64,000 nt of DNA from Erythrobacter donghaensis (lineage in GTDB: Bacteria; Pseudomonadota; Alphaproteobacteria; Sphingomonadales; Sphingomonadaceae): positions 248,001-312,000 of the forward strand of contig NZ_MUYG01000011.1 in assembly GCF_002155425.1 (NCBI RefSeq). Direction: 5' to 3'. Under the pieces are notes generated by a model. The model was not told the DNA's origin and ran no database searches. It saw nothing but the letters and a program-made list of their open reading frames with translations. How positions within the stretch are numbered: the first letter of the stretch is position 1; each line of letters begins with the position of its first letter. Position numbers and translations under genes: made by a program. Below are positions 44,331 through 52,773 of this stretch, in pieces.

Positions 44331-45737
44331 TCAGCGGCCGCGCGAGGCGACCTGCACGTCGCGCTTCACCGCGCCGGCAGGCGGCGTGGTGGCGGCATAG
44401 GCAAAGCAGCCGCGACCGGCCGACTTGACCGCGCCGCACATCGACCGCGCGCTCTTGGGGCCGAAGCCGTCGGCAGCCACGCGCCAGAAGGTGCGCCCGT
44501 TCACCACCGCCTGGGTGATGACCGGCTTGTGATCCTTCAGCTGCGGGAACTTGCCCCTGAGCACGGTCCAGCCGCGCTCGGCCTCGACCTTGCTGTCGTA
44601 GGAGCCGAGCTGGATCAGGTGGGTGTTAGCCGACTTGTCGCTCATGTCGACCGCCGTCACCATGCGGCGCTGCGAGCTCTTGGGCGAGGCCTTGGCCGAC
44701 GCCGAAGGCGCGGCGGCGGCGACACGGGTCGGCGCGCGAGACACGGCGCTGGCGGGCAGTTCCTGCACCACCGGGTTCGAGACGTAGCGGATGCCGCCGG
44801 TGCTGACCGGGGCAGCGACCGGGGCCATCGGGGCGCTCGTCTCGGGCGCTTCGAAAGCCTGCGCGAAGGTGGAGGTCGGCGCGCGGACCGGGGCCGGAAC
44901 GGCCACGGGTGCCGGAGCCGGGGCAGCGGCGAGTTCGACCGGCGCTTCGTCCATCGGAGCCTCGGCAGCGGCCATCATCGTGTCGGCAGCAGGGAAATTG
45001 CCCAGCGCCAAGTTCTGCGGCTGGCCGCCATCGGCGCGCGCACGCACGCCCAGAAGGCTGGCGATGCGCTGCTGGTAAAGCTCGGGCGCGGCCATCGAAG
45101 CCCACGACGCCATGCGCGCTTCAAGCTGATCGGCAGGCACGTCTTCTGCCGCCATCACCCGCGCCGCGCGCCAGTTGCCCGCCAGCGCATAGGCATAGGC
45201 GAGGTTCTGGCGCAGCTTGGGAGTGACTTCGTCGGCACCGCGCACGGCATTCACGAGCACATGCACGCCGCGTTCCGGCTGACCGGCCAGCGCAAGGGCA
45301 AGGCCCATGTCGGCCTGATCGATCGCCTGCGCGTTATCATCGAGCACATTCACCGCAGCGCGGCTGTCGCCCATCGCGATGCTGGCGAGCGCAAAGCTCA
45401 GAACGGTGCGCGGGTTGCTGTCGCCCAGTTCCATCGCGTCGTTAAAGCTGGTCGCGGCGGACTGGAAACGGCCCGCTTCGAGATAGGCAGCTCCCAGCAG
45501 CGCGCGGTACCCCGGATTGCGCGGATCGGCCGCAACGGCCTCTTCGGCATAGGCAATCGCCTTGTCGACCTGCCCCTTGGCAAGCGCGCTCTGCGCTTCG
45601 GCGAAGGACTTGTCTGCGCGCGGTGCGGCCTCAGCGCTGATGCTGGCCATCGCCAGCCCGGCAATCGCCGTGGTGACGACAAGCGCAAAGCGCGGCGCGA
45701 TGCGGCTGCCGGTTTTGATGCTGCGGTCCATGGTCAT
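44331..45737 (-). CDS. Exported TPR protein with C-terminal SPOR domain
   Basis: The product is 468 residues, or 466 from the second ATG at 45731, which has better spacing from GGGGG. A signal peptide (cleavage near AEAAP) is followed by several TPR-like repeats (AIAYAEEAVAADPRNPGYRALLGAAYLEAG), a long Pro/Ala linker and a SPOR domain (about residues 365-450, NTHLIQLGSYDSKVEAERGW). SPOR domains bind denuded peptidoglycan at division sites. It is the last gene of a ParA - RHH - SPOR operon. Confidence 0.85.
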   Translation of the reverse strand: MTMDRSIKTGSRIAPRFALVVTTAIAGLAMASISAEAAPRADKSFAEAQSALAKGQVDKAIAYAEEAVAADPRNPGYRALLGAAYLEAGRFQSAATSFNDAMELGDSNPRTVLSFALASIAMGDSRAAVNVLDDNAQAIDQADMGLALALAGQPERGVHVLVNAVRGADEVTPKLRQNLAYAYALAGNWRAARVMAAEDVPADQLEARMASWASMAAPELYQQRIASLLGVRARADGGQPQNLALGNFPAADTMMAAAEAPMDEAPVELAAAPAPAPVAVPAPVRAPTSTFAQAFEAPETSAPMAPVAAPVSTGGIRYVSNPVVQELPASAVSRAPTRVAAAAPSASAKASPKSSQRRMVTAVDMSDKSANTHLIQLGSYDSKVEAERGWTVLRGKFPQLKDHKPVITQAVVNGRTFWRVAADGFGPKSARSMCGAVKSAGRGCFAYAATTPPAGAVKRDVQVASRGR

Positions 45738-45789
45738 TTCCCCCGTAGGTCGTGGTGGTTCACGTGGTGGTCGGTTGGTCGGTTGCGAA

Positions 45790-46554
45790 TCAGTGGCGTT
45801 TCAAATGCTTGGCGATCACGTCCAGATCGTCATATTCGGCGAGCAGGCGGTCGAGCGCCTCGGTCACGAGCGCCTGCGCGCTGACCTGCTGCATGGTGGC
45901 AGCAAGCCGCAGCTTGAGGTGGCGCTCGGCATCGAGCCGGAGTGTGAAGGCAGCCCGGCGGCCGGACTGGGCGGCAGGCTTGCGGGCCGGACGCGGCGCG
46001 GGCGCGGGAACGATGACGGGCGCCGCAAGCGGAGCCTGCGTGGGCGCGAGCGAGGCAAAAGCGGCGTCGCTGATGCCCTCTTCACCCTCGTCTTCGTCCG
46101 AATCGAGGTAGCTTTCGCCGTAGATCGGGCCGTTGTCGTAATCTTCCGATTCGTAATCTTCGGCCCCGTAATCCTCTGACTCGTAGTCTTCGCCCTCGTC
46201 GTTCCCGAGCTCGTCATATTCCGAATCGAGGTCTTCCGGACCGGTCATCGCGGCATCGGCAAGCACACGCTCTTCGAGCCGGCGTTGCTGGCGGCGAACC
46301 ACCGGACTGATACCGGCACCGAGGCCGTCGGCGCTCACATCGCCGTTGATCGGCACGACCTCGCCGCCATCGGCCAGCGCGGTGTCGTGGTCCGAATCGC
46401 CCATGTCGTTCCAGCCGAGATCCTCCAGCGCCTCTTCAGGCACCGCCGCCTGGTCGACGACCAGCGGCGCCACCTGCGGGCGCATCGCGGGCTTCGCGCC
46501 GCCCTTGCGGGCGAGCAGCGAAGGGCCAAGCGAGGCGAAGCTGGAATCCGACAT
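45790..46554 (-). CDS. RHH-like protein with an acidic repeat, partner of the ParA-like ATPase
   Basis: The 254-residue protein has a low-complexity acidic tract (EDYESEDYGAEDYESEDYDNG, about residues 120-140) and a Pro/Ala linker. The C-terminal ~50 residues begin AAFTLRLDAERHLKLRLAA and continue QALVTEALDRLL, fitting a ribbon-helix-helix DNA-binding fold. It lies 24 bases after the ParA-like gene and 52 before the SPOR gene. By position it could be a ParB-like or regulator partner of the ATPase; no ParB domain is visible. Confidence 0.72.
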   Translation of the reverse strand: MSDSSFASLGPSLLARKGGAKPAMRPQVAPLVVDQAAVPEEALEDLGWNDMGDSDHDTALADGGEVVPINGDVSADGLGAGISPVVRRQQRRLEERVLADAAMTGPEDLDSEYDELGNDEGEDYESEDYGAEDYESEDYDNGPIYGESYLDSDEDEGEEGISDAAFASLAPTQAPLAAPVIVPAPAPRPARKPAAQSGRRAAFTLRLDAERHLKLRLAATMQQVSAQALVTEALDRLLAEYDDLDVIAKHLKRH

Positions 46555-46578
46555 GGCGTGGCCTGCCCCTTGTTCCGC

Positions 46579-47301
46579 TTACTGCGCCACGCGGCGGCCG
46601 AAGCCTCCGGCCGGACGCGGCACGCCGCCCATCTGCTGGCCCGCGCCATTGGGGGCTGCGGCAAACACGGTGCGGCGGAAGTTCTTTTCCAGACGGTCGG
46701 CGATATAGCGCCACAGGGCGGTGATCTCGGCGGCCGAGCGGCTTTCGGGATCGACTTCCATCACCGTGCGCCCGTCGATCATCGAAGCGGCGAAATCGGT
46801 GCGGTGGTGAAGCGTGATCGGGGCGACGGTGCCGTGCTGCGACAGCGCGACAGCAGCTTCCGATGTGATCTTGGCCTTGGGGGTCGCCGCGTTGACGACG
46901 AACACCAGCGGCTTGCCCGCACGCTCGCACAGATCGACCGTGGCGCCCACGGCGCGCAGATCGTGCGGGGAGGGGCGAGTCGGCACGACGATCAGTTCCG
47001 CGACCGAGATCACCGACTGGATCGCCATGGTGATCGCGGGCGGGGTGTCGATCACCGCCAGCTTGAAGCCCTGCTGGCGCAGAACGGCAAGGTCGTTCGC
47101 CAGACGCGCGACGGTGGTCTGGGCGAAGGCGGGATATTCCGCCTCGCGCTCGTTCCACCAGTCCGCAAGTGACCCCTGCGGGTCGATGTCGATCAGCACG
47201 ACCGGGCCAGCGCCTGCGCGCTGAGCCTGGACGGCGAGATGTCCGGACAGGGTGGTCTTGCCCGATCCACCTTTCTGCGATGCCAAAGCGAGTACACGCA
47301 A
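46579..47301 (-). CDS. ParA/MinD-family ATPase (orphan type)
   Basis: The 240-residue ATPase has the deviant Walker A motif KGGSGKTT with the signature Lys, Walker A' DIDPQGSLADW and a Walker B-like VIDTPPA. ParA-type ATPases position DNA or proteins on the nucleoid. No canonical ParB gene or parS cluster is next to it, so it is probably an orphan positioning ATPase rather than the main chromosome ParA. It leads the three-gene operon with the RHH-like and SPOR-TPR genes. Confidence 0.88.
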   Translation of the reverse strand: MRVLALASQKGGSGKTTLSGHLAVQAQRAGAGPVVLIDIDPQGSLADWWNEREAEYPAFAQTTVARLANDLAVLRQQGFKLAVIDTPPAITMAIQSVISVAELIVVPTRPSPHDLRAVGATVDLCERAGKPLVFVVNAATPKAKITSEAAVALSQHGTVAPITLHHRTDFAASMIDGRTVMEVDPESRSAAEITALWRYIADRLEKNFRRTVFAAAPNGAGQQMGGVPRPAGGFGRRVAQ

Positions 47302-47553
47302 CGCCTGGGTCCCCCTGGATTGAACCGCTGCGTCGCTGCCCTATTGCAGCGCCTGTCAACGGCTGGTCTGCCATGGGGATCGCAGGATACCCCTAATTTA
47401 GAGTTAACGGCACGCACCTTCGTTGAAGCGGGCGGTGAGGCGCATCAGGCACTTGGGGGGCTGCGGCGCGCGCCGGGGCGTGTGGCAACGATTTGCTAAC
47501 CGTGTTTGCGGTAAAGCCAGCGTCTCTCTCCCGCTTTTGACGAGGCACAGGCG

Positions 47554-48573
47554 ATGGCACGAATCATGGTGACGAACAGAGCGGCTGGTGCAGCCGCAGG
47601 CGCAGCGGCGGCGCTGCTGGCGCTGCTGGCGGCACCGGCGATGGCCGATGTGAAGGCCGGGGTCGATGCGTGGAGCGCGGGCGACTTCAACCGCGCGGTG
47701 GTCGAATGGCAGGGCCCGGCAGCAGCCGGCGATCCCGATGCGCTGTTCAACCTCGCGCAGGCCTATCGCCTTGGGCGCGGGGTCGATGTCGACAATGCCC
47801 GTGCGCGCAAGCTCTATGAAGAGGCGGCGAGCCTCGGCCATGTGAAGGCCGCCGACAATTACGGGCTGATGCTGTTTCAGGAAGGCGAGCAGGAACGCGC
47901 CATGCCGATGATCCGCGCTGCCGCCGATCGCGGCGATCCGCGCGCGCAATATGTGCTGGGCCTGTCGCACTTCAACGCCGATTACGCCCCGCGCGACTGG
48001 GTGCGCGCCTATGCGCTGATGACGCTGGCGAACAGCGCCGGACTGCCCCAGGCGGGCGATGCGCTGGCGCAAATGGACCAATATGTCCCGCAGGCCCAGC
48101 GCGCGCAGGCCCAGACCCTCGCACGCCAGCTGGAAGAGGCCGCCCGCGCTCAGCGCTCGGCCGAGATGGCTTCGGTGGAACTGGCAATGCGTCCTGCCGC
48201 TGCGGCCCCGAATCCCGCTCCTGCTCCGGTGCCGGTCGTCACCGCTGTGCCCAAGCCAGCAACGCCGGTGATGGTCGCAGCGGCTCCGGCCCCGCGGCCC
48301 GCAACGGTCGTCCCCGTGCCTGCCGCCCAGCGCCCGCAGCAGGGCCGCTGGCGCGTGCAGCTCGGCGCGTTCGGGGTGGCTTCCAATGCCGACAAGCTCT
48401 GGAGCCAGCTCGGCGGCCATGCCGCGCTGTCTGGCACCCGCAAGGCGCTGATACCGACCGGCAAGCTCACTCGCCTGATGGCGACTGGCTTTGCCAGCGA
48501 GGCCGAAGCCACGCGCGCCTGCTCGGCGCTCAAGCGCGACGGCAAGGCCTGCGTGGTCGCCGGGCAAGGATAG
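47554..48573 (+). CDS. Exported Sel1-repeat protein with C-terminal SPOR domain
   Basis: The 339-residue protein has an Ala-rich signal peptide ending APAMAD and three to four Sel1-like repeats (DPDALFNLAQAYRLGRGVDVD, AQYVLGLSHFNAD). A Pro/Ala linker and a SPOR domain (WRVQLGAFGVASNADKLW to the end) follow. Sel1-SPOR proteins act at the septal peptidoglycan. It is divergent from the ParA operon, which ends in another SPOR protein, so the region may be devoted to envelope growth or division. The 252-base spacer between them shows no gene. Confidence 0.85.
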   Translation: MARIMVTNRAAGAAAGAAAALLALLAAPAMADVKAGVDAWSAGDFNRAVVEWQGPAAAGDPDALFNLAQAYRLGRGVDVDNARARKLYEEAASLGHVKAADNYGLMLFQEGEQERAMPMIRAAADRGDPRAQYVLGLSHFNADYAPRDWVRAYALMTLANSAGLPQAGDALAQMDQYVPQAQRAQAQTLARQLEEAARAQRSAEMASVELAMRPAAAAPNPAPAPVPVVTAVPKPATPVMVAAAPAPRPATVVPVPAAQRPQQGRWRVQLGAFGVASNADKLWSQLGGHAALSGTRKALIPTGKLTRLMATGFASEAEATRACSALKRDGKACVVAGQG

Positions 48574-48672
48574 GACGGACGGAGGCCTGACCGGGATCGA
48601 CCGGCGGGCCTTCCCAAGCGCGCACGAATCGTTACTCTCCCCGGTCATCATCAGGCCGGGGGATCAGCCATC

Positions 48673-49968
48673 ATGACTGCAACGCTTTCGCCGCAAGCCG
48701 CCGAAGACGTGTTCGGCGACACGCCGCAAACCATCGCGCCGGTCGCGGCGGCGCAGCGGATCGACACGCTCGATTTCATCCGCGGCCTTGCGGTGATGGG
48801 CATCCTCGCGGCCAATATCGTCGCCTTCGGTCAGCCGATGGACGCCTATATGTATCCGGCCGCCTTCCAGACCGATCCGGCCGATCCCGGCGGGTGGATG
48901 TGGATTGCGCAGTTCATCCTCATCGACGGCAAGATGCGCGGGCTCTTCACCCTGCTGTTCGGCGCGGGGATGTATCTCTTCATGGAAAAAGCCTGGGCGC
49001 GCGGCGCAAGCCGGCGGCTTCAGGCATGGCGGCTGACGATCCTGATGCTGTTCGGGATGGTCCATTTCTTCTTCATCTGGACCGGCGACATCCTGTTCTA
49101 CTACGCGTTGTTCGGTTTCGTCGCGCTCGCCTGCCTGCGCTGGAGCATCAAGGCGCAGCTGTGGGTCGGGCTGGGCGGCTATATGCTGGGCGTGTTGCTC
49201 AATCTTGGGCTGCTGGTGCCCTGGCTGATCGTCGACACGCCGTTCGGCGAAAGCTCGCCCGAACTGCGCGAGCTGCGCACAGACATGGTCGCCGAGATCG
49301 ACAAGACGCTCGCGCACAGCGAAGTGCCCAATGCCGCGATTGCCTCGGGCGATTATGCCACGCTGGTCACGCACCGCATCACCGAGCAGTGGAATGAGCC
49401 GCTGCTCAATGCGCTGCTGTTCGGCTTCGAGACGCTGCCGCTGATGCTGATCGGGGTGGCGCTCTACCGCATGGGGTTCTTCAGCGGTGGGTTCGACCGG
49501 GGCAAGCTGCTGCGCTGGGGCTGGATCGGGCTCATCGCGGGCGGGCTGGCGCATTTCGGCATAGGGCTCGTCGTGAAGGCAAGCGGGTTCAGCTATTACG
49601 GCACGCTCGCCGGTTTCGTCGGCATGAGCCCGCTGCCGCGCCTGTGGATGGTGCTGGGGCTGGCCGCGGTGCTGATCGCCTATGCCCCCTCCGCGACCGG
49701 CTGGCTGGGCGAGCGGGTGCGAGCGGCGGGCCGCGCGGCCTTCACCAATTATCTTGGCACCTCGGTGGTGATGATGCTGGTCTTCCACGGCTGGGCGCTG
49801 GGGCTGTTCGGCCAATTGAACCGCCCGCAGCTTTACATCGTGGTTGTGCTGGCGTGGGTGCTGATGCTGGCATGGAGCAAGCCCTGGCTCGACCGCTACC
49901 GCTACGGCCCGCTCGAATGGCTGTGGCGCTGCCTGACCTACCGGACGGTGTTTCCGCTGCGCAAATGA
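48673..49968 (+). CDS. DUF418 (YeiB-like) membrane protein
   Basis: The 431-residue protein has about ten hydrophobic segments. The N-terminal signature RIDTLDFIRGLAVMGILAANI and the C-terminal WRCLTYRTVFPLRK agree with DUF418/YeiB proteins (RGLALLGILLVN at one end, GPLEWLWR at the other). Their biochemical function is unknown. The stop overlaps the start of the DUF5946-like gene by four bases. Confidence 0.87.
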   Translation: MTATLSPQAAEDVFGDTPQTIAPVAAAQRIDTLDFIRGLAVMGILAANIVAFGQPMDAYMYPAAFQTDPADPGGWMWIAQFILIDGKMRGLFTLLFGAGMYLFMEKAWARGASRRLQAWRLTILMLFGMVHFFFIWTGDILFYYALFGFVALACLRWSIKAQLWVGLGGYMLGVLLNLGLLVPWLIVDTPFGESSPELRELRTDMVAEIDKTLAHSEVPNAAIASGDYATLVTHRITEQWNEPLLNALLFGFETLPLMLIGVALYRMGFFSGGFDRGKLLRWGWIGLIAGGLAHFGIGLVVKASGFSYYGTLAGFVGMSPLPRLWMVLGLAAVLIAYAPSATGWLGERVRAAGRAAFTNYLGTSVVMMLVFHGWALGLFGQLNRPQLYIVVVLAWVLMLAWSKPWLDRYRYGPLEWLWRCLTYRTVFPLRK

Positions 49969-50453
49969 GGGAGATTTGTGGCTCCTGCGGCGGCGCCTTC
50001 GTCGCTTGCCCGGGCGCAGCGACGCATGCCTACATGGCATCGAGCCCCGGGTGCTGGGAGGCCTACACGGCGGTTCTCGCCCGCGAATATCAGGACCCGC
50101 TGCTGTTCGGCAGATGCCATCGTTTGACCGTTGACGCCTATGCGGTGCAGCATCCCGGCGATCCGGGCGAGCGGCGTGCCCGGCAATCCTTCTGGATCCA
50201 CGGCGCCTCGCTATGGACGGTGCTGCGCCTCGGCCGCGCCCATGCCGAGGCGACGGCAGCGCTTAAGAGGCTTGCGCAAGGCGATTTCCCCGCGCCGCCG
50301 CCTCCGGTCGGTTTCGCTTTCACCCATGCGGATGTGCTCGCCGCGCCGGAGGCGGAGCACGAGCAGCATGTGAGAGCATGGGCCGAAGCCGCACTCGCCG
50401 GATGCGCCCCGGCCCATGCTCAGTTTGCGGCGCTTGCCGGGCAAGCAGAATAA
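49965..50453 (+). CDS. DUF5946-like protein
   Basis: From the ATG at 49965, inside the DUF418 stop (ATGA), the protein is 162 residues. It opens with a CGSCGG knuckle and then THAYMASSPGCWEAY, RCHRLTVDAYAVQHPG and SFWIHGASL, which I recall as hallmarks of DUF5946. The His and Cys residues could bind metal. Function is unknown. A longer frame back to 49644 lies inside the DUF418 gene and was excluded. Confidence 0.78.
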   Translation: MREICGSCGGAFVACPGAATHAYMASSPGCWEAYTAVLAREYQDPLLFGRCHRLTVDAYAVQHPGDPGERRARQSFWIHGASLWTVLRLGRAHAEATAALKRLAQGDFPAPPPPVGFAFTHADVLAAPEAEHEQHVRAWAEAALAGCAPAHAQFAALAGQAE

Positions 50454-50483
50454 TTCCGCCCGGCCCACCAACACCCCTTGTTA

Positions 50484-50500
50484 TTGAGACTAAGTCGCAT
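50484..50500. promoter_or_regulatory. Fur-like box upstream of bfd
   Basis: TTGAGA-CTAAG-TCGCAT matches 10 of 12 arm positions of the dyad TTGCGA-N5-TCGCAA found perfectly before bfr, and contains the exact palindrome GACTAAGTC. It lies 44 bases before the bfd ATG. Confidence 0.45.
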
Positions 50501-50544
50501 ATACTCGCTCCTGCAAACGCTTCGCAGGAAAGATTCGGACGCTC

Positions 50545-50745
50545 ATGTACATCTGCATCTGCAATGCCATTCGTGAGACTGATTTGCGCAAGGCCGCGCT
50601 GACTTGCGAAGGGGACGCAGAAGCGGCCTATGCCTGCCTCGGCAAGCGGCCCAATTGCGGCCAGTGCCTTGATGAAGCGCAAGAAATCATCGACGCCGAA
50701 CGCGCGGGCGCGCGTTGCGATTTCCTCGCAGTAGAACACGCCTGA
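50545..50745 (+). CDS. bfd: Bacterioferritin-associated [2Fe-2S] ferredoxin
   Basis: The 66-residue protein carries the four iron-sulfur ligands of Bfd proteins: CIC near the N-terminus (Cys4, Cys6) and the CxxC in RPNCGQCLDEA. Bfd donates electrons to bacterioferritin to reduce and release stored iron and is normally induced by iron starvation. It sits 137 bases before bfr on the same strand, with Fur-like boxes in front of each gene. Confidence 0.93.
   Translation: MYICICNAIRETDLRKAALTCEGDAEAAYACLGKRPNCGQCLDEAQEIIDAERAGARCDFLAVEHA
50715..50731. promoter_or_regulatory. Fur-like box inside the 3' end of bfd
   Basis: TTGCGA-TTTCC-TCGCAG matches 11 of 12 arm positions of the perfect dyad at 50753, 38 bases away. 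It overlaps codons of bfd, so it may be partly chance. Confidence 0.35.
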
Positions 50746-50752
50746 CCCGCGA

Positions 50753-50769
50753 TTGCGAACGTCTCGCAA
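50753..50769. promoter_or_regulatory. Perfect Fur/Irr-like inverted repeat upstream of bfr
   Basis: TTGCGA-ACGTC-TCGCAA is an exact 6-5-6 inverted repeat in the bfd-bfr spacer. A further half site TTCGCAA follows at 50778-50784. The iron context makes a Fur-family repressor the likely binder. Confidence 0.55.
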
Positions 50770-50882
50770 GCGACTGATTCGCAAAGATATTTCTCGCCCG
50801 CCCCTTGCGGACAAGCCCCGGCAGCGTGTAGATTGCACGCAATGCCGCAACCCGGCTTTGACATTTCGCAAAGGACATTCCC

Positions 50883-51365
50883 ATGAAGGGCGATCCCAAG
50901 ATCATCGACTATCTCAACCAGTGCCTCACCAATGAGCTGACCGCGATCAACCAGTACTGGCTGCATTACCGCGTGCTCGACCACTGGGGCATCACCAAGC
51001 TGGCCGCTTACGAGCGGCACGAATCGATCGAGGAAATGGAGCACGCCGACAAGCTGGCCGAGCGTATCCTGTTCCTTGACGGGCTGCCCAACTTCCAGGC
51101 GATCCACAAGCTGAAGGTCGGCGAGACGGTCGAGGAAATCCTCAAGGCCGATCTGGCGCTTGAGGAAGAGGCGATCCCGCTGCTGCGCGACGCGATCGAA
51201 TATGCCGAAAGCGTGCGCGACTATGTCAGCCGCGACCTGTTCGATTACATCCTCAAGAACGAGGAAGAGCACGTCGACTTCCTCGAAACCCAGTTCGAGA
51301 TGATCGAGCGCATGGGGCTGCACAATTACTGCCAGCTGCAAAGCAAGCCCGCGGGCGACAAGTAA
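50883..51365 (+). CDS. bfr: Bacterioferritin
   Basis: The 160-residue four-helix ferritin matches the usual length (about 158). Ferroxidase-centre residues are visible as Glu in TNELTAINQYWLHYR, Glu/His in ERHESIEEMEHADKL and Glu/His in KNEEEHVDFLETQ. The Met of EEMEHAD is the heme-binding Met52 of true bacterioferritins. It stores iron as a 24-mer in the cytoplasm. AAGGA stands seven bases before the ATG. An intrinsic terminator follows. Confidence 0.95.
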   Translation: MKGDPKIIDYLNQCLTNELTAINQYWLHYRVLDHWGITKLAAYERHESIEEMEHADKLAERILFLDGLPNFQAIHKLKVGETVEEILKADLALEEEAIPLLRDAIEYAESVRDYVSRDLFDYILKNEEEHVDFLETQFEMIERMGLHNYCQLQSKPAGDK

Positions 51366-51397
51366 GCGGCTGGCCGCAAGGCTGACTGAAAAAAGAG

Positions 51398-51430
51398 GGG
51401 CGGGGCCGGACAGCGGCTGCCGCCCTTTTT
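51398..51430 (+). terminator. Intrinsic terminator after bfr
   Basis: GGGCGG (51398-51403) pairs with CCGCCC (51420-51425), with partial inner pairing, and is followed by TTTTT. An A-run precedes it, so it can also serve the convergent gene ending at 51445. Confidence 0.75.
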
Positions 51431-51444
51431 GCTTGAGTTCTGCC

Positions 51445-52275
51445 CTATTCGACAGGCGGGGTGGGCAGGGCGGGCACGGCATCGCGAATGAAGGCTGACA
51501 GCCCGGCTGCAGGCATGACCCGCACTAATGTCGATTCGGCATCTAGGTAAGGCAAGCTGCGGCCATCGGGCAGGTATGATCGTGAGGCAAACGCATTGCC
51601 TTCGCGCTGATAGACGACGCATACTTCGCGGTCGGCGACACGGTCGAATGTCGCGACCATGGCTGCCATCAGGTAGGTCGTCCCCTCGTCCCATGCGGAC
51701 AGCGGCTCCCTGCTATAGAGCGTCACGCCGTTCAGTCCCGTGTAGCAAAAGGCATTGCCGCGCCGGATGGGCTGCATTTCCAGCACCATCCAGACACCGG
51801 ACTCGAACGAGGCGTAGACGGTTTGGCTTGCGCCACCCGGCGGGGCAGCGCGCAGGCGCACGCTGGTAAATCCCGGCAAGTCGGGGGCGGCATTGCCCGA
51901 AAAATCGGTGACCGACAGCACTGCAGTGTCGTCATCTCGCAGCAGATTGCCCGCTACACCACCATCACGCGCACCAAGTTCCGCAAGGATATCCACCCCG
52001 CTCTCACGCCAGCCGGGCACCGCTTCGCCCGGTTCCAGCATCGTCGCGATCGCCGGGGCCAGAAGCGCCTCTAACTCGTCGGTGGCGCTCATGAGATCGA
52101 AAAAGGCGACGATCTGCGCTTCATCCATGCCGGCAAGCGGGCGGTCAGGGCCAGTCGCTGCCGCCTCGCTGGCCGAAGGCTCGTCGCTGATTGCAGCGGG
52201 AGCCTGCGCCGCTGCCTGTAAGGGAACCGCCACCGCCACCAGCCCTAGCGCGCCCAGCCATGTCCATTTCATCAT
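51445..52275 (-). CDS. Exported protein of unknown function
   Basis: The ~276-residue product has a signal peptide (LGALGLVAVAVPLQAAAQAP) and an Ala/Asp-rich region. A mixed domain follows with no recognised family; one tract (SMSATDELEALLAPAI) suggests a helix bundle. The start could be the TTG at 52278 or the ATGs at 52275 or 52272; GAGGG sits just upstream. It follows the DUF2721 gene by only a few bases and is probably the last gene of the der operon. Confidence 0.65.
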   Translation of the reverse strand: MMKWTWLGALGLVAVAVPLQAAAQAPAAISDEPSASEAAATGPDRPLAGMDEAQIVAFFDLMSATDELEALLAPAIATMLEPGEAVPGWRESGVDILAELGARDGGVAGNLLRDDDTAVLSVTDFSGNAAPDLPGFTSVRLRAAPPGGASQTVYASFESGVWMVLEMQPIRRGNAFCYTGLNGVTLYSREPLSAWDEGTTYLMAAMVATFDRVADREVCVVYQREGNAFASRSYLPDGRSLPYLDAESTLVRVMPAAGLSAFIRDAVPALPTPPVE

Positions 52276-52281
52276 CAACCC

Positions 52282-52767
52282 TCATTCTTTCAGCGGCTGC
52301 GCCCCGATCGCCGCGAGCCGCGTTTCCAGCAGGAAGAACCCCAGCCCCGTCACCAGCAGCAGCATCGTCAGCACCCACATGGCCGCGATCAGGGTGCCGA
52401 TCTGCGCGGTGATGTAGGCCGAGACGAACAGCAGCATGATGACGGCGCTGATCATCACCGCGGAAGCGGTCGAGAACATGATCGCGCCCTGCATCAGCCG
52501 CCGCCGCCGCATCAGCCAGCCAAGCTCCCGCGCCTGTTTGGGCGTGCGGTGGTCTTCCATCTTGTCCTCGATGGTCTCGACCCGCTTGGCGATCCAGATC
52601 ATGCGGCTCATGATCACGTTCATGATCGCCCCGATGCCGGAGAGCAGGAAGGCCGGGGCAAGGCTCAGTTGCACCACCTGCTGCACACGCGGGGTGGAGG
52701 CGGTGCGCTCGAGGATTTCGAGCGCGAAGGGGGTGTGGGAAGCGGCGGCGAGGATATCGAGCAGCAT
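52282..52767 (-). CDS. DUF2721 membrane protein
   Basis: The 161-residue protein has three hydrophobic segments and the sequence PAFLLSGIGAIMNVIMSRMIWIAKRVETIE, which matches DUF2721. Charged cytoplasmic loops separate the helices. Function is unknown. It lies six bases downstream of der and immediately before the exported-protein gene, so the three are likely co-transcribed. Confidence 0.82.
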   Translation of the reverse strand: MLLDILAAASHTPFALEILERTASTPRVQQVVQLSLAPAFLLSGIGAIMNVIMSRMIWIAKRVETIEDKMEDHRTPKQARELGWLMRRRRLMQGAIMFSTASAVMISAVIMLLFVSAYITAQIGTLIAAMWVLTMLLLVTGLGFFLLETRLAAIGAQPLKE

Positions 52768-52773
52768 CGCGGG

